32,500 nt of DNA from Variovorax paradoxus (GCF_030811855.1 NZ_JAUSRN010000010.1:1-32500); one strand, 5' to 3'. Counted from the stretch's first letter, positions 20,145 through 29,824 are shown. The notes: generated by a model from the sequence alone, not told the origin. Translations and numbers: made by a program.

Positions 20145-21734
20145 TCAGCGCTGGCGGCGGCGCAGCAGGAAAGCGATGGCCACGATCGCGAACGCTGCGG
20201 TCCAGAGCGGCCACAGGCCGAACGGCGCGACCCAGCGCGCAAAGGGCGTGAGCCCCGTGCGGCCTTCGACCGATGCCTCCAGCACGCCGCGCGTGAGCCG
20301 CGGCAGCTCGTGCGTGACACGGCCTGCGGCATCGATGACCACGGTTGCACCGGTGTTGGTGGCTCGCACCATCGGCCGCGCGAATTCGAGCGAGCGCATG
20401 CGCGAAATGGCAAGGTGCTGGTCGATGGCCACGGAGTTGCCGAACCAGGCGATGTTGCTCACGTTGAGCAGGATGGTCGGGGCCGTGGCCTCGTTCTTGA
20501 AGTTGGCGCCGATCTCGTCGCCGAACAGATCTTCGTAGCAGATGTTGGGCGCGATGCGCTGGCCCTGCCAGGCGAAAGGCGCCTGCGCCAGGCCGCCGCG
20601 GGCGAAGTCGCCGAGCGGAATGTTCATCATCCGGATGAACCAGCGAAAGCCCGGAGGGATGAACTCGCCGAACGGAACGAGGTGGTGCTTGCTGTAGCTG
20701 TAGGGCTGTGCGGCGCCGGGCTGGAAGCCGAGCACCGCGTTGCTGTAGGTCCCCTGCCCGCCCAGCGGCAGGCCGACGATGGCGGCCTGCGTGCCCTGGC
20801 TGTAGCGCGCCTGGATGGCTTCCAGATAGCCGGCGGGCAGTTGCTGCGGCAGCAGCGGCAGCGCGGTCTCCGGCGTGACGACCAGCGAGGCCTTGGCATC
20901 GCGCAGCTGTTCGCCATACCAGCGCAGCGCAAGGTCGATGCCGCCGCCAGGAATGAATTTTTCGTCCTGCGGGATATTGCCTTGCAGCAGCGCCATCTGC
21001 AGGTGGCCGCTCGAGCCTTTGTCACCCTGCGCGCCGGCGGGCAACGGGTTGACCAGGTGCGGCGCCGTGAACGCAGCAATGACGAGGACCACCGCCTGCG
21101 CCAGCCCCAGGGTGCGGGCGGGGCGCGTCAATGCAGCGAGTGCCGCCGCGAGCGCGGCGACCGCACCGATTCCGTACACGCCGATCCAGGGTGCCCAGGC
21201 GGCCAGAGGCCCCTCGACGTGCGCATAGCCGCCGGCCCCCCAGGGAAAGCCGGTGAACCAGCTGCCGCGCACGAGCTCGGCAAGCGTCCACAGAGCGGCG
21301 AAGACCAGTGCGCCGCTCACCGGCCCCTGCGGGCCGCGAGCGACGAACCAGGCGCAGGCGGCGGCGTAATAGAGCCCGAGCGCCGCCGCGAGCGAGAGCA
21401 CCGCGATGGCCGCGAGCGGCGCCGGAAGGCCGCCGTAGGTGTGCATCGAGATGAAAAGCCACCAGAAGCTGCCGGTGAGCCAGGTGGTCGAGAAAAGCCA
21501 GCCATGCAGGCCAGCGCGACGCCAACCCGCGCCTTCGGTGCGCAGCCAGTCGAGCAGGCCGACGAGTGCCGCCAGAGAAACGAGCTGCAGCCACCACAGC
21601 GGGCGGCCGTTCGCGGGCCAGGCGATGGCGGCGGCCTGCGCAAGCCCTGCCAGCGCGAAGCCGAGAAGACGCAGCAGGCCCACGGCGGAAAAGGTCGGCT
21701 GAGTGCGGAGCGTTGCCGCTGCGGGCAGCGGCAT
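20145..21734 (-). CDS. lnt: Apolipoprotein N-acyltransferase
   Basis: A 529-residue inner-membrane enzyme that adds the third acyl chain to the N-terminal Cys of lipoproteins. The first ~230 residues hold several transmembrane helices, and a nitrilase-fold periplasmic domain follows. The catalytic triad is complete: E289 in TPETALPLLP, K349 in YSKHHLVPFGEF and C399 in APNICYEDLFGD. A final helix lies near the C-terminus, before RRRQR. The start overlaps the corC stop by one base (TGATG), the usual corC-lnt pairing in proteobacteria. It converges on the FAD oxidase with a 15-base gap and no obvious terminator. Confidence 0.97.
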   Translation of the reverse strand: MPLPAAATLRTQPTFSAVGLLRLLGFALAGLAQAAAIAWPANGRPLWWLQLVSLAALVGLLDWLRTEGAGWRRAGLHGWLFSTTWLTGSFWWLFISMHTYGGLPAPLAAIAVLSLAAALGLYYAAACAWFVARGPQGPVSGALVFAALWTLAELVRGSWFTGFPWGAGGYAHVEGPLAAWAPWIGVYGIGAVAALAAALAALTRPARTLGLAQAVVLVIAAFTAPHLVNPLPAGAQGDKGSSGHLQMALLQGNIPQDEKFIPGGGIDLALRWYGEQLRDAKASLVVTPETALPLLPQQLPAGYLEAIQARYSQGTQAAIVGLPLGGQGTYSNAVLGFQPGAAQPYSYSKHHLVPFGEFIPPGFRWFIRMMNIPLGDFARGGLAQAPFAWQGQRIAPNICYEDLFGDEIGANFKNEATAPTILLNVSNIAWFGNSVAIDQHLAISRMRSLEFARPMVRATNTGATVVIDAAGRVTHELPRLTRGVLEASVEGRTGLTPFARWVAPFGLWPLWTAAFAIVAIAFLLRRRQR

Positions 21735-22612
21735 CAGTCGGCCGCGTCGCTGCCGCGGGCCGGGGACACCTTGAACCAGCGCACGGCCCCGCCCTTGGTG
21801 TGCAGCACCACGAAGTCGAAGCCCCCGATGGCGTGATGCTCGCCGCGCTTGGGCACGTGGCCCATCTCGTGCGCGATGAGGCCGCCGATGGTGTCGAAGT
21901 CTTCGCTCAGCTGTTCTTCGTCGAAGGTGATGCCGAAGGCTTCGGCCACGCGGTCGATGGGCGTGTCGCCCGAGACGCGGTAGGTGTGGTCGGCCAAACC
22001 GAAGATGTCGCCTTCGTCTTCGGCAATGTCGAACTCGTCTTCGATCTCGCCGACGATCTGCTCGAGCACGTCCTCGATGGTGATGAGGCCGGCCACGCGG
22101 CCGAATTCGTCGATGACGATGGCCAGGTGGTTGCGGTTGCCGCGGAATTCGCGCAGCAGGTCGTTCAGGCCCTTGCTCTCGGGAACGAAGGTGGCAGGGC
22201 GCAGCAGCGCGCGGATGTTGAGCCCCGGCGCCCGCTGCAGCTTGAGCAGGTCCTTCGCGAGCAGGATGCCGATGATGTTTTCTTTTTCGCCCTCGTACAC
22301 CGGAAAGCGCGAGTGCGCCGTGTCGATGACCACGTGCAGCAGCGCGTCATAGGGGGCGTCGATGTTCACCAGGTCCATGCGCGGCGCGGCAACCATGACG
22401 TCGCCGGCGGTCATGTCGGCCATGCGCAGCACGCCCTCGAGCATCACGCGCGACTCTGCGCCGATCACCTCGTTGTCCTCGGCGTCGGCGAGGGTTTCGA
22501 TCAGCTCGTCGCGCGAGTCGGGACCGGGGTGAATGAATTCGGCCAGCTTCTGGAGAAAGCCGCGCTTGTCTTCCCGTTCGACGGGAGCGCGTTCAGAGTG
22601 AGGTTCGGCCAC
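21734..22612 (-). CDS. corC: CorC/HlyC-type CBS-domain protein
   Basis: A 292-residue protein, equal to the length of E. coli CorC. It has two CBS domains (DVMVAAPRMDLVNID to LLKLQ, then FVPESKGLNDLLREF to EDVLEQIVGEIEDEFD) and a C-terminal CorC_HlyC domain (YRVSGDTPIDRVAEAFG onward). No transmembrane segment is present. Its role is associated with magnesium/cobalt efflux and adenosine-nucleotide sensing in the family. A GTG at 22612 (VAEPHSE) was chosen because homologues begin near this point; another GTG at 22669 would add 19 residues. It overlaps lnt by one base. The 89-base gap upstream to the GNAT gene shows no clear signal. Confidence 0.92.
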   Translation of the reverse strand: MAEPHSERAPVEREDKRGFLQKLAEFIHPGPDSRDELIETLADAEDNEVIGAESRVMLEGVLRMADMTAGDVMVAAPRMDLVNIDAPYDALLHVVIDTAHSRFPVYEGEKENIIGILLAKDLLKLQRAPGLNIRALLRPATFVPESKGLNDLLREFRGNRNHLAIVIDEFGRVAGLITIEDVLEQIVGEIEDEFDIAEDEGDIFGLADHTYRVSGDTPIDRVAEAFGITFDEEQLSEDFDTIGGLIAHEMGHVPKRGEHHAIGGFDFVVLHTKGGAVRWFKVSPARGSDAAD

Positions 22613-22701
22613 TGCGGGAGGCGTAGTTGAAGAGCTGCAAGGATACCGGATGCGCGTGACAGGCTCCACCGCCCCGTCCCATGGCCCTTGCTACGGGGCA
22701 C

Positions 22702-23430
22702 TTAAGGAGCGGATTTGCTTCGCGCGTCTCTCATGCCGCTGCGCACTTCCTGCAGGCTGGCGAGAAAGGCCCAGAACTGCTTGGCACGGGTCTTGAGCTG
22801 GTAATCGACCGCCGCGTAGTGCTCGAGCGCGATTTCGCTCATGTGGCTGTCGAAGGTGGCGCTCGGCAGTTGCAGGTGCGCCTCAGACTCGGAACCGCTG
22901 CGCACCACGGTGGCGCCGGCATTGCGGGCGATCTTCAGCATGGCGGCGTTTTCGCTCAGCGCATGGATGAAGAGCATACCCACGCCTTCATTGCGCGCCA
23001 CGACCACGGCACGTTCGAACAGCCGGGCTCCGTAGCCGCGGCCGCGCGCGTGCGCAGACACCGAGACGCCGAATTCGGCGCAGTCGCTGTGCTGGTCCTC
23101 AGGCGCAAAGGCCAGGTGAGCCATGGCAATGAGGTCGAGCCGGCGGTTGTAGATGCCGAAAAGCTCGTCGCGATCGAAGTCCAGCCCGTCGACGTAGCGC
23201 TGCACCTGCTCGTCGGCGGCCGCGTAGCCAAAGCGCAGGTAGCGGTCGTGCGGGCTCAGTGCCAGTAGGTGCTGAGCGATACGGCCGCGTTCGCGCGGGC
23301 CGATCGAACGGATCGGCACCATGACGGGCGGGTGCGCGGAGCTCGCGCGCGGTTGCGCCTCAACCATGGGCGCTCTCAGGAAAGAGCCGAGGCCGAGAGA
23401 CGCCTTCAGAAGGGTCTTGGCGGTAAGCAT
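22702..23430 (-). CDS. GNAT-family N-acetyltransferase
   Basis: A 242-residue protein with a GNAT fold at about residues 37-190. The acetyl-CoA loop is ARGRGYGARLFERA and the next helix carries NAAMLKIARNAGA. The N-terminal 35 residues are basic/hydrophobic, and the C-terminal ~50 residues are an extra helix-rich tail. Substrate unknown. Two starts are possible. ATG at 23430 sits only six bases after a -10-like TATATT and would make a leaderless message. ATG at 23367 (MVEAQ, residue 22) is preceded by a weak GAGAG and would leave a 63-base leader. The domain is intact from either. Confidence 0.87.
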   Translation of the reverse strand: MLTAKTLLKASLGLGSFLRAPMVEAQPRASSAHPPVMVPIRSIGPRERGRIAQHLLALSPHDRYLRFGYAAADEQVQRYVDGLDFDRDELFGIYNRRLDLIAMAHLAFAPEDQHSDCAEFGVSVSAHARGRGYGARLFERAVVVARNEGVGMLFIHALSENAAMLKIARNAGATVVRSGSESEAHLQLPSATFDSHMSEIALEHYAAVDYQLKTRAKQFWAFLASLQEVRSGMRDARSKSAP

Positions 23431-23436
23431 GGCTCA

Positions 23437-23464
23437 AATATAAGGGTTTTCCCTTAATCAGCAA
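23437..23464 (-). promoter_or_regulatory. Sigma-70 promoter with embedded dyad before the GNAT gene
   Basis: On the minus strand, TTGCTG (23464-23459), a 16-base spacer, then TATATT (23442-23437). The spacer contains a perfect dyad, TAAGGG-AAAA-CCCTTA (23456-23441), which covers the space between the -35 and -10 boxes, a good place for a repressor. Transcription would start at about 23430, on or next to the first possible start codon. Confidence 0.5.
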
Positions 23465-23539
23465 GCCCGTGTGGGTACTTTCGGTCTTCATAGGGGGACG
23501 GTTGACGGGGCGCGTGTCGTTCTCGCAACCAGTTCGCGG

Positions 23540-24013
23540 CTAGACCGGCAAGGCTGTGGTGGCCTTGACCCGATCGAGCACGAAGCTCGTCTTGCAGTCT
23601 TCGACGCTGGGATGCTTGAGCAGGGTGTCCATGATGAAGCGGCTGTAGTGCCCCATGTCGGCGACCACCACGCGCAAAAGGTAGTCCATGTCGCCGGTGA
23701 GCGCCGCGCATTCGACGACTTCGGGCCAAGTCTGCACGCTCGCCCGGAACAAGTCCATGGGGTTGCGCTTGTGGCTTTCGGTGTGCTTTTCGAGCCGGAC
23801 GTTGAGATAGGCGGTGAGGCCGAGGCCGATGACCTCTGGCCGGACGATCGCCACATAGCGGTCGATGACGCCGCTCTCTTCGAGCCGCTTGACCCGGCGG
23901 AGCACGGCGCTGGGCGAGAGGCTCACCTGTTCCGCGATCTGGTCGTAAGTGGCACGGCCGTCTGCTTGTAGCGTGCGCAAAATCAATCTATCAATCTTGT
24001 CGAGTGCTTCCAT
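23540..24013 (-). CDS. Lrp/AsnC-family transcriptional regulator
   Basis: A 157-residue regulator. The N-terminal helix-turn-helix is at about residues 5-50 (DKIDRLILRTLQADGR, then SLSPSAVLRRVKRLEESG), followed by the RAM/AsnC ligand domain (GLTAYLNVRLE, AALTGDMDYLLRVVV). It should bind DNA as an oligomer and sense an amino acid. It is divergent from hpd, so control of tyrosine/phenylalanine breakdown is likely. The start at 24013 (MEALDKIDR) fits the family length; ATGs at 24049 and 24043 would add 12 or 10 residues but run through a dyad that may be the operator. Confidence 0.9.
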   Translation of the reverse strand: MEALDKIDRLILRTLQADGRATYDQIAEQVSLSPSAVLRRVKRLEESGVIDRYVAIVRPEVIGLGLTAYLNVRLEKHTESHKRNPMDLFRASVQTWPEVVECAALTGDMDYLLRVVVADMGHYSRFIMDTLLKHPSVEDCKTSFVLDRVKATTALPV

Positions 24014-24020
24014 TCCGGCA

Positions 24021-24075
24021 TTTTCGCAGGTTTGTTGCGTCATGGCCATTTTTGGCGCCCAACAACGCTGAAAAC
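24021..24075. promoter_or_regulatory. Divergent Lrp-hpd control region with nested dyads
   Basis: TTTTCGCAGGTTTGTTG (24021-24037) and CAACAACGCTGAAAA (24060-24074) are inverted copies of one another apart from a two-base length difference. Between them lies the exact dyad TTGG-CGC-CCAA (24052-24062). Lrp/AsnC proteins wrap DNA over several such loosely conserved sites. Assigning this to the adjacent regulator is inference. Confidence 0.35.
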
Positions 24076-24170
24076 GTGAGCGGCATCCGCCCTACAGTGC
24101 ACCACTGGTCGTTCACGGCCCCTTCGCCAGCTATTTCATTCATTCGAACCCGCACTTCTGGAGACCCCAC

Positions 24171-25298
<1,128 letters not shown>

Positions 25299-25326
25299 CC
25301 GCTTCTTTCACTGGCCAGGAGCCTCC

Positions 25327-26133
25327 ATGCGCAGCACGTTTTCTGTCGGCTTGACCCTTATCGCGGCCGCGGCCGTTCTCTCCGGTTGCGCCATGGCCCC
25401 GGCCACGCCGGCCGCGCCGGCAGCCGGTTCCTCGCACCTGGACACGGTGCAGAAGGCAGCGGCGCTGCGCATCTGCACGCCGGGGGACTACAAGCCGTTC
25501 AGCTTCCAGAAGGCCGACGGCTCGTTCGAAGGCATCGACGTGGACCTCATGACGGGCTTCAGCGCCAGCCTCGGCGCCAAGCCGGAGTGGGTGAAGACCA
25601 CCTGGGCCAACCTGCTGCCTGATCTGGCTGCCGGCAAGTGCGACATGGCCGTGGGCGGTGTCTCCGTGACCACCGACCGGCAGAAGCGCGCCTTCTTCAG
25701 CGCGCCCTACATGGTGAACGGCAAGGCCCCGATCGCGCGCTGCGCCGACGTTGCCAAGTACCGGACCGTGGCCGACATCGACAAGCCTTCGACGCGAGTC
25801 ATCTTCAACCCGGGCGGCAGCAACGAGCGTTTTGCGCGCGCCAACTTCAAGCAGGCCAAGCTCACGATGCATGGCGAGAACGTGACGATCTTCGACGAAA
25901 TTCTTGCGAACCGCGCCGACGTGTTCGTGACCGAGTCCGCCGAAGCCATCACGCAGCAGAAGCTCAAGCCCGGTCTCTGTGCCATCAACCCCGACAAGCC
26001 TCTGCAATACGGCGAGATGGCCTGGATGCTGCCGCGCGACGATGTGGCTTTCAAGGCCTATGTCGACCAATGGCTGCACCTGCAGCAAGCCGGCGGCGAC
26101 TTCCAGCGCGTGATGGATCGCTGGCTCAAGTAA
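25327..26133 (+). CDS. pheC: PheC-like cyclohexadienyl dehydratase (periplasmic lipoprotein)
   Basis: A 268-residue SBP_bac_3-fold protein with a lipoprotein signal (LSGC, C21). Its pattern follows P. aeruginosa PheC, which makes phenylpyruvate from prephenate and phenylalanine from arogenate in the periplasm, rather than amino-acid binding proteins. Examples are TPGDYKPFSF (51-60), VSVTTDRQKRAFFSAPY, NPGGSNERFARAN (161-173), NVTIF and TESAEA (202-207), where E206 aligns with the PheC catalytic Glu. LPRDDVAFKAYVDQWL near the end also matches. No permease or ATPase is adjacent; the neighbours are hpd and phhA. AGGAG precedes the ATG. The alignment is from memory, and an ordinary binding protein remains the alternative. 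Confidence 0.8.
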   Translation: MRSTFSVGLTLIAAAAVLSGCAMAPATPAAPAAGSSHLDTVQKAAALRICTPGDYKPFSFQKADGSFEGIDVDLMTGFSASLGAKPEWVKTTWANLLPDLAAGKCDMAVGGVSVTTDRQKRAFFSAPYMVNGKAPIARCADVAKYRTVADIDKPSTRVIFNPGGSNERFARANFKQAKLTMHGENVTIFDEILANRADVFVTESAEAITQQKLKPGLCAINPDKPLQYGEMAWMLPRDDVAFKAYVDQWLHLQQAGGDFQRVMDRWLK

Positions 26134-26153
26134 CAACCAAACAACGCTTTCTC

Positions 26154-27038
26154 ATGGACACTCCCGCCGCCGCTGCCCCTGCCGCCGTCACGCCCGTCGT
26201 TTATGGCGCTTCCGATCGCCCGCCGCGCGGCGACTATTCGCGCGGCGGCGTGGTGCAGGCCGACTACACCTGTCCACAAGACTGGGCCAGCTACACGGCG
26301 GCCGACCACGACACCTACAAGCGGCTCTACGAGCGGCAGGCCGCGCAGCTGCCGGGCCTGGCGTGCGATGCGTTCATCAATGCGCTGCCTTTGCTGGGCG
26401 TGAAGGACCGCATTCCTCGTTTCGAAGAAATCAACGAGCGACTGCATCGCGCCACCGGTTGGGAGATCGTTGCGGTGCCGGGGTTGATTCCCGAATTGCC
26501 CTTCTTCACCTTGCTGGCGAACCGCAAGTTTCCGGTGACCGACTGGATCCGCAAGCCGGAAGAGTTCAACTACATCGTCGAGCCTGATGTCTTCCACGAC
26601 CTGTTCGGCCATGTGCCGATGCTGTTCGATCCAGCCTTTGCCGACTACGTGCAGCGCTATGGCCAGGGCGGCATCAAGGCGCACGAATTGGGCGCGGGCG
26701 AGAAGCTGGCGCGGCTGTATTGGTACACGGTGGAGTTCGGGCTGATCCGCCAGCCAGACGGACTGCGCGCCTATGGCGCCGGCATCTTGAGCTCTGTGGG
26801 CGAGCTGCAGCACGCGGTGTGCAGCAATGAGCCGCACCGGCTGCCGCTCGATCTGCTGCGCACCATGCGCACGCTCTACAAGATCGATACGTACCAGGCC
26901 AACTATTTCGTGATCGAGAGCTTCGCGCAGCTGTTCGATCTCACGGCGCCCGACTTCACGCCGCTCTACCGCGCGCTCGAGGTCGAGTCGGACATCCCCG
27001 CCGGGGTGCTGCTGCCGGGCGAGACCGGCAAAGCCTGA
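26154..27038 (+). CDS. phhA: Phenylalanine 4-monooxygenase
   Basis: A 294-residue pterin- and iron-dependent hydroxylase that turns phenylalanine into tyrosine. The iron ligands are H148 and H153 in FHDLFGHVP and E194 in YWYTVEFGL, at the same spacing as in the C. violaceum enzyme. The pterin-site block FIN...RIPRFEEIN and the VPGLIPELPFF segment are present. It lacks the long regulatory domain of animal enzymes. The ATG at 26154 has a poor ribosome site but lies 20 bases after the pheC stop. No pterin carbinolamine dehydratase (phhB) gene is nearby. With hpd it gives phenylalanine to homogentisate apart from the transaminase. Confidence 0.97.
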   Translation: MDTPAAAAPAAVTPVVYGASDRPPRGDYSRGGVVQADYTCPQDWASYTAADHDTYKRLYERQAAQLPGLACDAFINALPLLGVKDRIPRFEEINERLHRATGWEIVAVPGLIPELPFFTLLANRKFPVTDWIRKPEEFNYIVEPDVFHDLFGHVPMLFDPAFADYVQRYGQGGIKAHELGAGEKLARLYWYTVEFGLIRQPDGLRAYGAGILSSVGELQHAVCSNEPHRLPLDLLRTMRTLYKIDTYQANYFVIESFAQLFDLTAPDFTPLYRALEVESDIPAGVLLPGETGKA

Positions 27039-27127
27039 GAACGCGCCCCTCGATCTGAGCGGCAATGCGTTCTCGCGTGCCGCGCCGCTATCGCGCGCGC
27101 GACAGCGCGCACCCCGCTCCTAGGACA

Positions 27128-27146
27128 AGCCCGCTAACGGCGGGAT
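27128..27146 (+). terminator. Possible weak terminator hairpin after phhA
   Basis: CCCGC (27130-27134) and GCGGG (27140-27144) form a short GC-only stem with a TAACG loop in the 145-base gap between phhA and fadD. There is no following T-run, so intrinsic termination is doubtful. Nothing else in the gap is recognisable except the strong fadD ribosome site (AAGGAG at 27173-27178). Confidence 0.2.
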
Positions 27147-27183
27147 GCATCTGGCTCCCACAATCCGCGCAAAAGGAGCTTGC

Positions 27184-28875
27184 ATGCAGACATCCGCGCA
27201 AAAGAACTACCCGGCCAACGTGCCGCATGAGATTCATCCGGAGCAGTACCGGTCCCTGCCGCACATGTTCGAGGAGGCTTTCGGACGCTATGCCGATCGG
27301 CCGTTCTCGGTCTGCATGGAGCGCTGGATGTCGTACGGCGAGCTCGACACGCTCTCCAAGGCGCTGGGTGCATGGCTGCAGTCGCTGGGCCTCGAGCCGG
27401 GCGCGCGGGTGGCGATCATGCTGCCCAACGTGCCGCAGTTCGCGGTCACCATGTGCGGCGTGCTGCGGGGGGGATATACCTGCGTCAACGTCAATCCGCT
27501 CTACACGGCGCGCGAACTCGAGCACCAACTCAAGGACTCTGGCGCGACGGCCATCGTCATCCTGGAAAACTTCGCGGCAACGCTGGAACAGGTGATCGAG
27601 CGCACGCCGATCAAGCACGTGGTCGTCACGTCGATGGGCGATCTGCTGGGCGGCCTCTACGGCGCCTGGATCACCGTCGCGGTTCGCCACCTTGCGAAAA
27701 TGGTTCCGCCCTTCAAGCTGCCCATGGGCAACGGCCGCACCGTGACGCCTTTTTCCAAGGTTATCGATGAGGGGCGCGGCCGCACGCTGGCGCCGGATCA
27801 AAGCACGCTCGATTCGATCGCGTTCCTGCAATACACGGGCGGCACCACGGGCCTGTCAAAGGGCGCGGTGCTGACGCATCGCAACATCGTCGCGGCGACC
27901 TTGCAGGCGGAGGCGTGGTTCACGCCCGCGCTCTCGAAGGCGGGCGACCTGTCGAAGGTCAACAGCATCGCGGCGCTGCCGCTGTATCACATCTTCGCGC
28001 TCACGCTCTGCCTGCTCGTGATCCGGCAGGGGTCGCACATGACGCTGATACCCAATCCGCGCGACTTCGACAAGTTCATCGCGGTGCTCAAGAAGCGGCC
28101 ATTCCACATGCTGCCTGCGGTGAACACCCTGTTCAACGCGCTGCTGATGCATCCCGAATTCAAGTCGATCGACTTCTCGACGCTGTTCGTATCGCAGGCG
28201 GGCGGCATGGCGGCGTCGGAGGGTACGGCACGCCGATGGTTCGAAGCCACGGGCTGTCCGATGATCGAAGGCTGGGGCATGAGCGAAACCTGCGCGATCG
28301 GCACCAACAACCCCGTATCGAACACAGAGTTCACGGGCACCATCGGCTTGCCGCTGCCGAGCATCGAGATTGCCATCAAGGACGATGAAGGCAATTCATT
28401 GCCAGTTGGAACGCCGGGCGAACTGTGCATCAAAGGCCCGAACGTGATGAGGGGCTACTACAACCAGCCGGCCGAGACGGCCGCTGCTTTCACGACCGAC
28501 GGATTCATGCGCACCGGCGACATCGCAGTGATGCAGGAGGACGGCTACAGCCGCATCGTCGACCGCAAGAAGGACATGATTCTGGTCAGCGGCTTCAACG
28601 TGTTTCCGAACGAGTTGGAGAATGTGATCTCGCTGTGTCCAGGGGTTGTCGAGTGCGCCGCGGTCGGAGTGCCGGACGAAAAGCAGGGCGAGGCGATCAA
28701 GGTTTTTGTCGTCCGCAGGGACGCGGCACTCACTGAAGACGCCGTGCTGCAGTACTGCAATGGGCAACTCACAGGCTACAAGCGGCCGAAGCACATCGAG
28801 TTTCGAGATTCGTTGCCAAAGACAAATGTCGGGAAAATCCTTCGGCGCGAATTGCGCACCAGCACGAGCGCCTGA
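27184..28875 (+). CDS. fadD: Long-chain-fatty-acid--CoA ligase
   Basis: A 563-residue AMP-forming acyl-CoA synthetase for fatty acid activation. The phosphate loop is YTGGTTGLSKGA, the adenine motif is GWGMSETC, the hinge region is DGFMRTGDIAVMQEDGY...DRKKDMI, and the final catalytic lysine is in LPKTNVGKILRREL. Length and order fit FadD. AAGGAG five bases before ATG fixes the start at 27184; the frame is open a further 39 bases upstream. The following metallo-hydrolase starts on the base after this stop. Chain-length preference cannot be read. Confidence 0.93.
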   Translation: MQTSAQKNYPANVPHEIHPEQYRSLPHMFEEAFGRYADRPFSVCMERWMSYGELDTLSKALGAWLQSLGLEPGARVAIMLPNVPQFAVTMCGVLRGGYTCVNVNPLYTARELEHQLKDSGATAIVILENFAATLEQVIERTPIKHVVVTSMGDLLGGLYGAWITVAVRHLAKMVPPFKLPMGNGRTVTPFSKVIDEGRGRTLAPDQSTLDSIAFLQYTGGTTGLSKGAVLTHRNIVAATLQAEAWFTPALSKAGDLSKVNSIAALPLYHIFALTLCLLVIRQGSHMTLIPNPRDFDKFIAVLKKRPFHMLPAVNTLFNALLMHPEFKSIDFSTLFVSQAGGMAASEGTARRWFEATGCPMIEGWGMSETCAIGTNNPVSNTEFTGTIGLPLPSIEIAIKDDEGNSLPVGTPGELCIKGPNVMRGYYNQPAETAAAFTTDGFMRTGDIAVMQEDGYSRIVDRKKDMILVSGFNVFPNELENVISLCPGVVECAAVGVPDEKQGEAIKVFVVRRDAALTEDAVLQYCNGQLTGYKRPKHIEFRDSLPKTNVGKILRRELRTSTSA

Positions 28876-29805
28876 ATGAGCCACCAAGCCGCGGCCGAGC
28901 TGCCGGCGAATCTCATCGTCTTCGAACGCGGCTGGCTCTCCTCTAACAACATCCTCTTTGTCGGCGCCGACGAGACCGCACTCGTCGACACGGGGTATGC
29001 CACGCATGCCGAGCAGACTCTGGCGCTGGTGGAATCGGCCCTGGGCACACGGCCGCTCGATCGGATTCTGAACACGCATCTGCACAGCGACCACTGCGGC
29101 GGCAACGCAGCCTTGCAACAGCGCTACCCGGCGCTCCGAACGGACATTCCGCCGGGCGAGGCGGCGCTGGTCGAACGTTGGGATGAACGCGGCTTGAGCT
29201 TTCTAGCGACGGGGCAAATTTGCCCCCGGTTTCAGTTCACCGGTTTGCTGCAGCCGGGGACGGAATGCGTGCTTGGCGACAAGTCGTGGCAGGTGCACAG
29301 CGCGCCAGGCCACGATCCTCATTCGATCATCCTGTTCGAGCCCGTTTCGCGGACGCTGATCTCGGCAGACGCCTTGTGGGAGAACGGATTCGGCATTGCC
29401 TTTCCCGAGCTGGCGGGCGAACCATCGTTCGAGGACGTGGCGGCCACGCTGGACCGGATCGAGGCGCTGGCACCGCTGCAGGTGATTCCGGGGCATGGCC
29501 GGGTCTTCAATGACGTCGGCAGCGTCTTGGCCACAGCGCGACGTCGGCTCGAAGGCCTTCAGCGCGATCCTGTGAAGCATGCGCGGCATGCGATCAAGGT
29601 CTTGATGAAGTTCAAGCTGTTGGAAGTGCAATCCATCGCGATGGACGATTGGGAAGCCTGGCTTGGCGGCGCATCGTACCTGGGCGTGATTCGCTCGCGC
29701 TTCTTTCCAGATCTGGAGTTGCATCAATTGGCCGACGACATCTTGGCTGAGTTGGTTGAGGCTGGTGCAGCTGCTGTCGATGCGTCGGGCATTTGCAATA
29801 TCTAG
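28876..29805 (+). CDS. Metallo-beta-lactamase-fold hydrolase
   Basis: A 309-residue MBL-fold protein. The metal ligands are present: HLHSDH (HxHxDH) preceded by NT, H in APGHDPHS, D in ISADALWENG and H in IPGHGR. No signal peptide is seen, so it acts in the cytosol. Related proteins are glyoxalase-II-like thioesterases, lactonases and arylsulfatase-like hydrolases. Its ATG directly abuts the fadD TGA with no spacer, so it is probably translated by ribosomes finishing fadD, and an acyl-CoA or acyl-thioester substrate is a reasonable guess. The C-terminal ~90 residues form the extra helical part seen in larger family members. Confidence 0.87.
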   Translation: MSHQAAAELPANLIVFERGWLSSNNILFVGADETALVDTGYATHAEQTLALVESALGTRPLDRILNTHLHSDHCGGNAALQQRYPALRTDIPPGEAALVERWDERGLSFLATGQICPRFQFTGLLQPGTECVLGDKSWQVHSAPGHDPHSIILFEPVSRTLISADALWENGFGIAFPELAGEPSFEDVAATLDRIEALAPLQVIPGHGRVFNDVGSVLATARRRLEGLQRDPVKHARHAIKVLMKFKLLEVQSIAMDDWEAWLGGASYLGVIRSRFFPDLELHQLADDILAELVEAGAAAVDASGICNI

Positions 29806-29824
29806 CCTTGCTCTGCGGCAATAA

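Noticed and set aside
20310..21836. 508-codon open frame on the plus strand opposite lnt
   Set aside because: Antisense to an intact lnt with all catalytic residues, and it shows no motif.
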